From Gymnopus androsaceus JB14 (taxonomy: Eukaryota; Basidiomycota; Agaricomycetes; Agaricales; Omphalotaceae): a stretch of DNA of 64,000 bases. The stretch is taken from positions 1-64,000 of the forward strand of contig ML769589.1 of assembly GCA_009733575.1 (NCBI GenBank). The letters run 5' to 3'. Positions 58,845 to 64,000 of this stretch are shown in pieces (positions within the stretch are counted from its first letter, which is position 1; each line of letters begins with the position of its first letter). Below the pieces are notes generated by a model. The model was not told where the DNA came from. It saw only the letters and a program-made list of their open reading frames with translations, and searched no databases. The translations under genes were made by a program, and so were the position numbers.

Positions 58845-59220
58845 TCAAGAAGATATCTGCTTGTCGGCCTCGTGGGCGACATTTAGCGAGTCTGTCATCT
58901 CCAGGTCTGATGACGGACGCAATACGCGCAGCGCATCCATGACTGCTTTGGTCAATGCCTCATCCGCGACCCAGTCAATGTCAGCCATGGAATCATGTTG
59001 CTGATACTGCTCTGGTGAAACTTCCTTCTCTTCCTCCAAGCTCATGACGATATCTTCCCCATCCGTTGGAGCTGTAGTAGCCCACGAACGAAGAAACTCA
59101 TCTATGATCTTGATACCCTCATCCGTCACTTCATCCGGAACGTCGAAGTCCATGACCTTGTCGTCACCGCAGAAGTCTTCCAGGTCAACGGCTTTGAATT
59201 TCGCAAGCTTTATCTGAGGT
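58845..59220 (-). CDS. acidic hypothetical protein fragment
   Basis: After an acceptor-like CCTCAG, the frame reads IKLAKFKAVDLEDFCGDDKV, MDFDVPDEVTDEGIKIIDEF and continues to NVAHEADKQISS and a stop at 58845. Acidic and soluble, about 125 residues. Upstream (right) the sequence is a degenerate Gly/Tyr-rich stretch, so the 5' exons seem lost or unrecognised. Family not known. Confidence 0.35.
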
Positions 59221-59399
59221 TACGGAGGTGGATATGGTGCCCAAGGCTACAGTGGTGGTGGTGCTCAATGGGCTGGCTATCCTCAAGGCCAGCGTAGTTA
59301 TCTTCAATCTTCGTTGGTTTTATAAATGTATTCCTTGACCCTCCATTCCCTTTCGGTCCTAATCGCGAATGCGTTCATTATTGACTCGCTTCATTCGGG

Positions 59400-59668
59400 G
59401 GGTACTGGATCGTCTGCAGGGTCCATCTTGACGATGCAGAAGGTGGAGTTTAAGAATATGGAGTTGTAGCTCCAGAGGTATCTGGATTCTTTCCCGTTCG
59501 AGTACTACGTGGCGTTGAAAGATGTAGAGGCTTTATCAAGATTGTGTTGGTTATGTACTTTACAGGGAGAAGTTGGACTAGCTGCGGCGCACGCCTTCAT
59601 GCCGAGTACCTTTGCAGAATTGACCAGAATTGCCAGTTCATTGATTAAGATGTTCTACAAAGTCTAAT
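59400..59668 (+). pseudogene. short gene remnant with one stop
   Basis: One frame reads SSAGSILTMQKVEFKNMEL, TAG, LQRYLDSFPFEYYVALKDVE and ends ELTRIASSLIKMFYKV with TAA at 59666-59668. It looks like the C-terminus of a helical protein that has picked up a stop at 59467-59469. No upstream exons found. Confidence 0.35.
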
Positions 59669-60169
59669 CAGCAAGGTAAGAGACTTTTAGCTTCTCTATC
59701 CCTCCTCGCTGCTAAATTCATATAGGAGGTAATGATTATCTTTGCAGGGAAGGAAGCTTGGATTCTTGAACTAGAAATGTACCAACTGATTCCAATGCCA
59801 ATTACAACTAATAAAAATAGGCTGAAACCTTTTGTGCTTATACTCCATCATTACTCTCTTACTCAAACAACTGATGGAGGGGTGATGTGTATACATCTCT
59901 TGTGGATTGACATCACCCAAGTTATGTGCGTTCAAGAACTTCTTGCCTCGAGCTGCGCAAGTTCCTTTGTGAACAAAACGACAAGATCATATATTCGGAT
60001 AGCCAAAACCCCAATAAGCAGCAACTATGTTCAGTAAAATAGCTAGCATAGTAGCAGTAGCAGTACAAGTACACAAATTTTTTACAAATTGAAAGCGAAG
60101 AGAGCAGAGCATAGAGTAACCGAGACAGTCCAAGAACACCAACAAGAATCAAGATTCACAATTTTTTTG

Positions 60170-62260
60170 TCAACATTTATACATCCCTCCCCAAGTTGAC
60201 CTCTCCGACGACCGTGACAATGTCGATTTCGGTGCTGCTTCAACAAACCTCCTCACCCCATCCTCGACCCGCTGCTTCATATCCGCAATCATCATAGCAC
60301 CCTCTACGCCAACCTTTTTCTCCTCATCCACACTCAAGCCCTCCATCCTCAGCGAAAGCTCCATATAGGCAGGCACAAGCCACTCTCGCACACCGTACTT
60401 GTTCGCCAAATCGATCTTTTCTGCGGCAGAAGCCAGCTTTTCGAGTTGAGATATGGCAAGAGCGTGTATTTGTGGCATGTCGTAGGTGTGTGTAACATGA
60501 AGGATGGCAGACCAATCTGAGAGTGTTTGAGGTTCGTGTTGGAGGAGATTCCTGGAGGGGTTTTTGATTGGTATTGGAGAATGCAGTAGAAAGCAGTTCG
60601 GAACTTACTTTGGGTAAAAGAGCGAGAGAACGAGGTCGAACTCATGTGGTTCTATACCGAATAGATGGGTCACTCGTGGCCTTAAAGAATAAGGCGCCCA
60701 CATCGACGGAGCATGTTGCCGAATGAAATGCTCATGGATTCGGTATGAAGTTTCCTTGACCTGTAAAATGCCGTGTTAGACAATAATTCAACTTTTCGTG
60801 TGCTAACAGAACAAAACACGCCTCAATATTAAACCCTCCATCCTCAAAGTAGAATCTGTCGTGGCGTTTCACTGAAGCCAGTGGTAACGCTTGACCCCAA
60901 GGCGAAGGCCCGGCGGCGGCAGGAGGCGGCCCTTGCGGAACAAACCCAGGTGGAAACAACGGAGGATGGGTACTCATACCTGGAGTCACAGGAATCACTG
61001 GAGGTATGAAAGGGCAAGCTGGAGAGCTCCACAATGGGGTTTGCGATGAAGGCAAATAATTTCGAGGACGGAAGGGATTGGGAGAAGTGGTCGAGTAATG
61101 GGGAGGGCTAGGAATGGATGACGAGTCACCAAAGGGGTTGCCAGAGTTGAACTGTGAAGGATACATTGGCCGGATCATTGGAGGTGGTGGAAGAGGGACG
61201 TGACTGCGATAAGGAGTAGGCGTAAATTGCGACGCCGGTGCTGCGGGATGAGGGTGTGGCGTTGGAGAACGACGAGGGGAAATGTCAGGTCCGTTGTAAG
61301 GCCGAAAAAACCTGGGAGTAGGAGGAACATATACGGAAGCATGAGGAGGAGGGGCGAATCAGGAGGGAGTGAATCAGGAGGAGTAGAAGAAAGAGGGGGG
61401 TACTGGCTGCGGAGGGACCGGGGTGGACGTGAATATTGACGATTACCCTTCACAGATCCCCAGGAATCTGAATAGATTGGGGAAGGTGGCTGTGGTGGAG
61501 AGAATGACCTTGTCACACCCGCGCGCTCTGCTATTGGCCAATGCCATGGAGAGCCCAGGTGCAAGTTTCGCAAAGCAGAAACAGGCGTGCTCTCTGGTCC
61601 GCCAGCGGTGTATAAAGACCCTTCAATAGTCGACAAACGAGAGGTAGACCCTCGCGCGGGCGACTCGATGGGTGGCTTAGACGTGTGATCAATCGGCAGA
61701 TACAAACCCGACGCTGGGCGGTTGGATTTGGGGAAAGTGGGCATGGGTGATTCACCATTTTCAGACGACGAGTCGACAGAAGACTTTGTCGTCGAGCGAG
61801 ATAAGCTCCTTGATAAAGGACTCCGTCTACGGACGGTTTCGAAGGGATTAAACCGGACTGGCGCCGAATCAGTCATAGCGGGAGCGCTGGCAGGAACACG
61901 AGGCGGTACATCGTCTTTCGAGTCGAGCGCTGGCGACGGCGATGGCGTACGAGTAGGGACAGGTGAGCGTGCAATGGATGGAGAGCTCAACAAGCCATCG
62001 TAGTCTGTCAATGGGCTTGGAGCTCGGGGAACCATAATCTTTTCTCTGGGACCTCGAAATAAAAATGAGCCAGCTTCGTTGGACGGAACGTTGGAAGTAG
62101 AAGAATGGGTAGGTTCAACTGGCTTAATAGGCTGCGGAAGCATCATAGTCGACGAGATTGCACCGAGCGCAGGCGCAGTGCGATAAGGAGGGAAAGAGCC
62201 AATGATATTGTGGCGTAGATAGAAGGCTTCCACAGCTTTTATATCTGTTCTCGCGAACAC
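60170..62260 (-). CDS. BTB/POZ domain protein, Pro/Ser-rich N-terminus
   Basis: N-terminal 350 residues are disordered (for example PVPTRTPSPSPALDSKDD). The likely start is MMLPQPIKPVEPTHSSTS at 62146; the frame opens at 62260. Near 61365 the frame must change to continue FAPPPHASVYVPPTPRF and MIRPMYPSQFNSGNPFG, so there is one indel. The BTB part begins KRHDRFYFEDGGFNIE, then, across a GC-AG intron (60821-60761), VKETSYRIHEHFIRQHAPSM and FDLVLSLFYP. After a second intron (60608-60552) it ends SDWSAILHVTHTYDM, NKYGVREWLVPAYMELS and GGMYKC. BTB proteins of this type are expanded in mushrooms and likely dimerise or recruit cullin-3. Confidence 0.7.
60761..60821 (-). other. GC-AG intron
   Basis: Donor GAG|GCGTGT and acceptor TTTACAG|GTC; a GT donor at this place would put the BTB domain out of phase, while GC keeps EVKETSYRIHEHF continuous. 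Branch-like GTCTAACAC lies 18 nt before the acceptor. Confidence 0.55.
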
Positions 62261-63580
62261 GTGTGAATTGTGTGAATGGCGTGGGCGTCGGGACTGTCAC
62301 TCAGGAAGCGCTAGCAAGCGCCCTAATGGAATACGAAGACGCCAATGAGTCAGAGATATCTAGAATGCATCGAAAAGAGAAACAGCCACGTAGGTAGAGA
62401 TTTCCAGCGTAATAGCGCTCTCATTACGAGCATTCGCAGCACTAGAAAAGCCGTCAAGGGTTCTCGAATTCGTACATCTGCATGCATAGTTCATAGAAGT
62501 CGCGTGTAACACGCGTCAAAAAGAAGAGATGTATCATTGTGATTCGAGGCGCCAGAATGTCTGCAGAGTGACTCAGTGAATCACTTATACAGCGCGATTA
62601 TTGCCATCACATATACATTCCTCGAATGTCAAACAATTTCTCTGGATACGATCGATGTTGATCAGATATCCGAGTCAATTTTCTTTTTTCCACCAATGTG
62701 TTCACATCCCGCGAATGGATCCTTGAAAAATCTCTGAATCTAGGGAGCTCTGAGTTCTTAAGCTGTCAGTCATTTAGCCAGGATAAATCGCGCTGAGTGA
62801 GGCTAACATCGTGTCGACGAGTGGGAATGCAGAGCTCATGGTGGAGATGGGCTGATTTGGAGCAACTGACGTCAATGACCTAGAAAGGGATAATAAAAAT
62901 CCCGGCTTTAGGACGAATAAATCGCGTAAAATGGTGGTGGCCATGGACTGCCAGATAAGAAACATTCAAACAATTCTCAATAAGCGCTGAGGCACTTGAA
63001 GCTTTAATCGCCAACTAGTTGCCAACCTTCTGGTTTCAAGACCAAATAAACTTTTTGCCTTGTTACCCAGGTACGCAATCATACGTCGCTTCACAGCCAA
63101 TGTATCTGAGATGAAGAAGCTGGCAGCCCGTGATTTCGAGAATTTACTACAGGTATGTAAGTGTTCAATATGATCGAGAACTATGAAGCTCAATCTAGTC
63201 TCAATCTACAATCGACGTAGTACGCAATCTCTGCCTTTGAAGGCCTTTAAAGAGCGAGTACAATGATCGCTTGATGAAGCTCTTGTACCACTCTGCAGAA
63301 TGGCATGCTTTGGCAAAACTCAGAATCATCATCAGTGTTTAACAAAGCCAGTAAATCGGTGCAGGTTGTATGTTGTGCCATATTGAATGTGTTCTAAGTA
63401 TTTGATGCAGATATACGATGGTTGCAGTGGCTTTCCATGTCAAACCAATTTAAACACTATGAGTTTAAGACTAAGTGAATTGTTCGAAACAGGGAATAAT
63501 GGATCATAATAAAATCTTCTGAGTAAGTAGGAAGTCCTCGAGCTGTATCATAAGTATTCACAAAGAAGAGACCTGAAAGA
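62261..63580. other. intergenic, no supported gene
   Basis: About 1.3 kb between the BTB gene and the membrane-protein gene at the right edge. Short frames at 62774-62965 and 62966-63193 lack any family features. Confidence 0.45.
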
Positions 63581-64000
63581 TCATGAGAGATGTGGAACAA
63601 ATGTTGACCAAGAAATGACTTTAAAGGATTCTGGCGGAAGGTGGAAAATGTCCAAAACACACAACACAAAAAGTAACAGAACGGCTGCAGCATAAAAAGG
63701 AAGTAAAACGATCAACATCATACTATCAGGAGACCATTTTCGGCATCGCAGAGAATGTCTGACTTGAAACCACCATCCTTGTCTTTTGCTTTGAGTCTTG
63801 CTTTGAGTACTCTCAATAGACTGAGAGTGCGGAAGATCATTGCACCAATTACACCAATTTTCTAAACATCCCGCAAAGGAGTATATTATACCAAATATGG
63901 TCACACAGATTGTGCACCAGCGCCACAGGATCACTTCTGCATCAGAAGGGAAATTGTGGTTCCATGCCAGAAGATGAAGACCGCCATAGAGTGCGGATAT
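63581..64000 (-). CDS. multi-TM protein, C-terminal part (runs off right edge)
   Basis: The frame is open from the edge: ISALYGGLHLLAWNHNFPSD, AEVILWRWCTICVTIFGII, a basic loop (SKTQSKRQGWWFQVRHSLR), helix MMLIVLLPFYAAAVLLLFVL, and the end PPESFKVISWSTFVPHLS. The YGGLHLLAWN..FP..xE..LWR box and the C-terminal W..FVPHL signature belong to a large agaricomycete family of multi-pass membrane proteins of unknown function. The 5' part is outside the window. Confidence 0.8.
   Translation of the reverse strand: MSALYGGLHLLAWNHNFPSDAEVILWRWCTICVTIFGIIYSFAGCLENWCNWCNDLPHSQSIESTQSKTQSKRQGWWFQVRHSLRCRKWSPDSMMLIVLLPFYAAAVLLLFVLCVLDIFHLPPESFKVISWSTFVPHLS

Noticed and set aside
1..64000. CRISPR arrays, bacterial operons, rRNA genes
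   Set aside because: No regularly spaced repeats, Shine-Dalgarno-led gene chains or rRNA-like conserved stretches were seen; the genome is eukaryotic.

Overview
This window is nuclear DNA from a filamentous basidiomycete, most likely a mushroom-forming agaricomycete. The evidence is many short GT-AG introns (about 50-60 nt, CTAAC-like branch sites), several protein families I know mainly from Agaricomycetes (a 7-TM family with SD..VVWRAW, a multi-TM family with YGGLHLLAWN, a DUF6532-like protein, BTB proteins), and fungal CACTA/Tnp2, hAT, Tc1/mariner and LTR elements. It is a draft assembly with one run of Ns (37335-38114). All gene models were made by hand from splice signals; no search was run.

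Layout. 1-4 kb: a partial membrane protein, an unknown minus-strand gene and a small three-TM gene. 4.2-7 kb: a decayed Tnp2 (CACTA-type) transposase. 7-10.4 kb: no recognisable gene. 10.4-12.8 kb: small hypothetical genes around a perfect 82-bp inverted repeat. 13.8-16.3 kb: a complete 7-TM gene with a MITE-like hairpin in its last intron, then a 2OG-Fe(II) oxygenase gene carrying one in-frame TGA. 16.8-19.2 kb: a truncated, intron-containing eEF2 pseudogene. 20-22.4 kb: a truncated hAT element. 23-28 kb: a C2H2 zinc-finger gene and a DUF6532-like gene.

28-54.7 kb is a mobile-element island. A two-gene membrane-protein cassette occurs three times. Copy 1 is the loop of a roughly 1.6-kb inverted repeat (arms A). 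Copy 2 is the loop of a different, roughly 1-kb inverted repeat (arms B). Copy 3 is truncated and ends about 50 bp from a truncated COP9 signalosome subunit 6 gene. Nested in the island are a gag-only LTR element with intact 5-bp target duplications, a long-armed CACTA element with a 3-bp duplication, and a 401-bp Tc1/mariner-like MITE whose empty site survives in the opposite CACTA arm. Two divergent, partly decayed genes lie at 46.2-49.9 kb.

54-64 kb returns to host-like genes, many damaged: a small acidic protein, a FAS1 (fasciclin) gene with a frameshift, a protein-kinase pseudogene with three frame breaks, gene fragments, a BTB/POZ gene with a GC-AG intron, and a partial membrane protein at the right edge. 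Several breaks look like single-base indels and could be sequencing errors. Three in-frame TGA codons sit where CGA would restore arginine, which suggests C-to-T decay.
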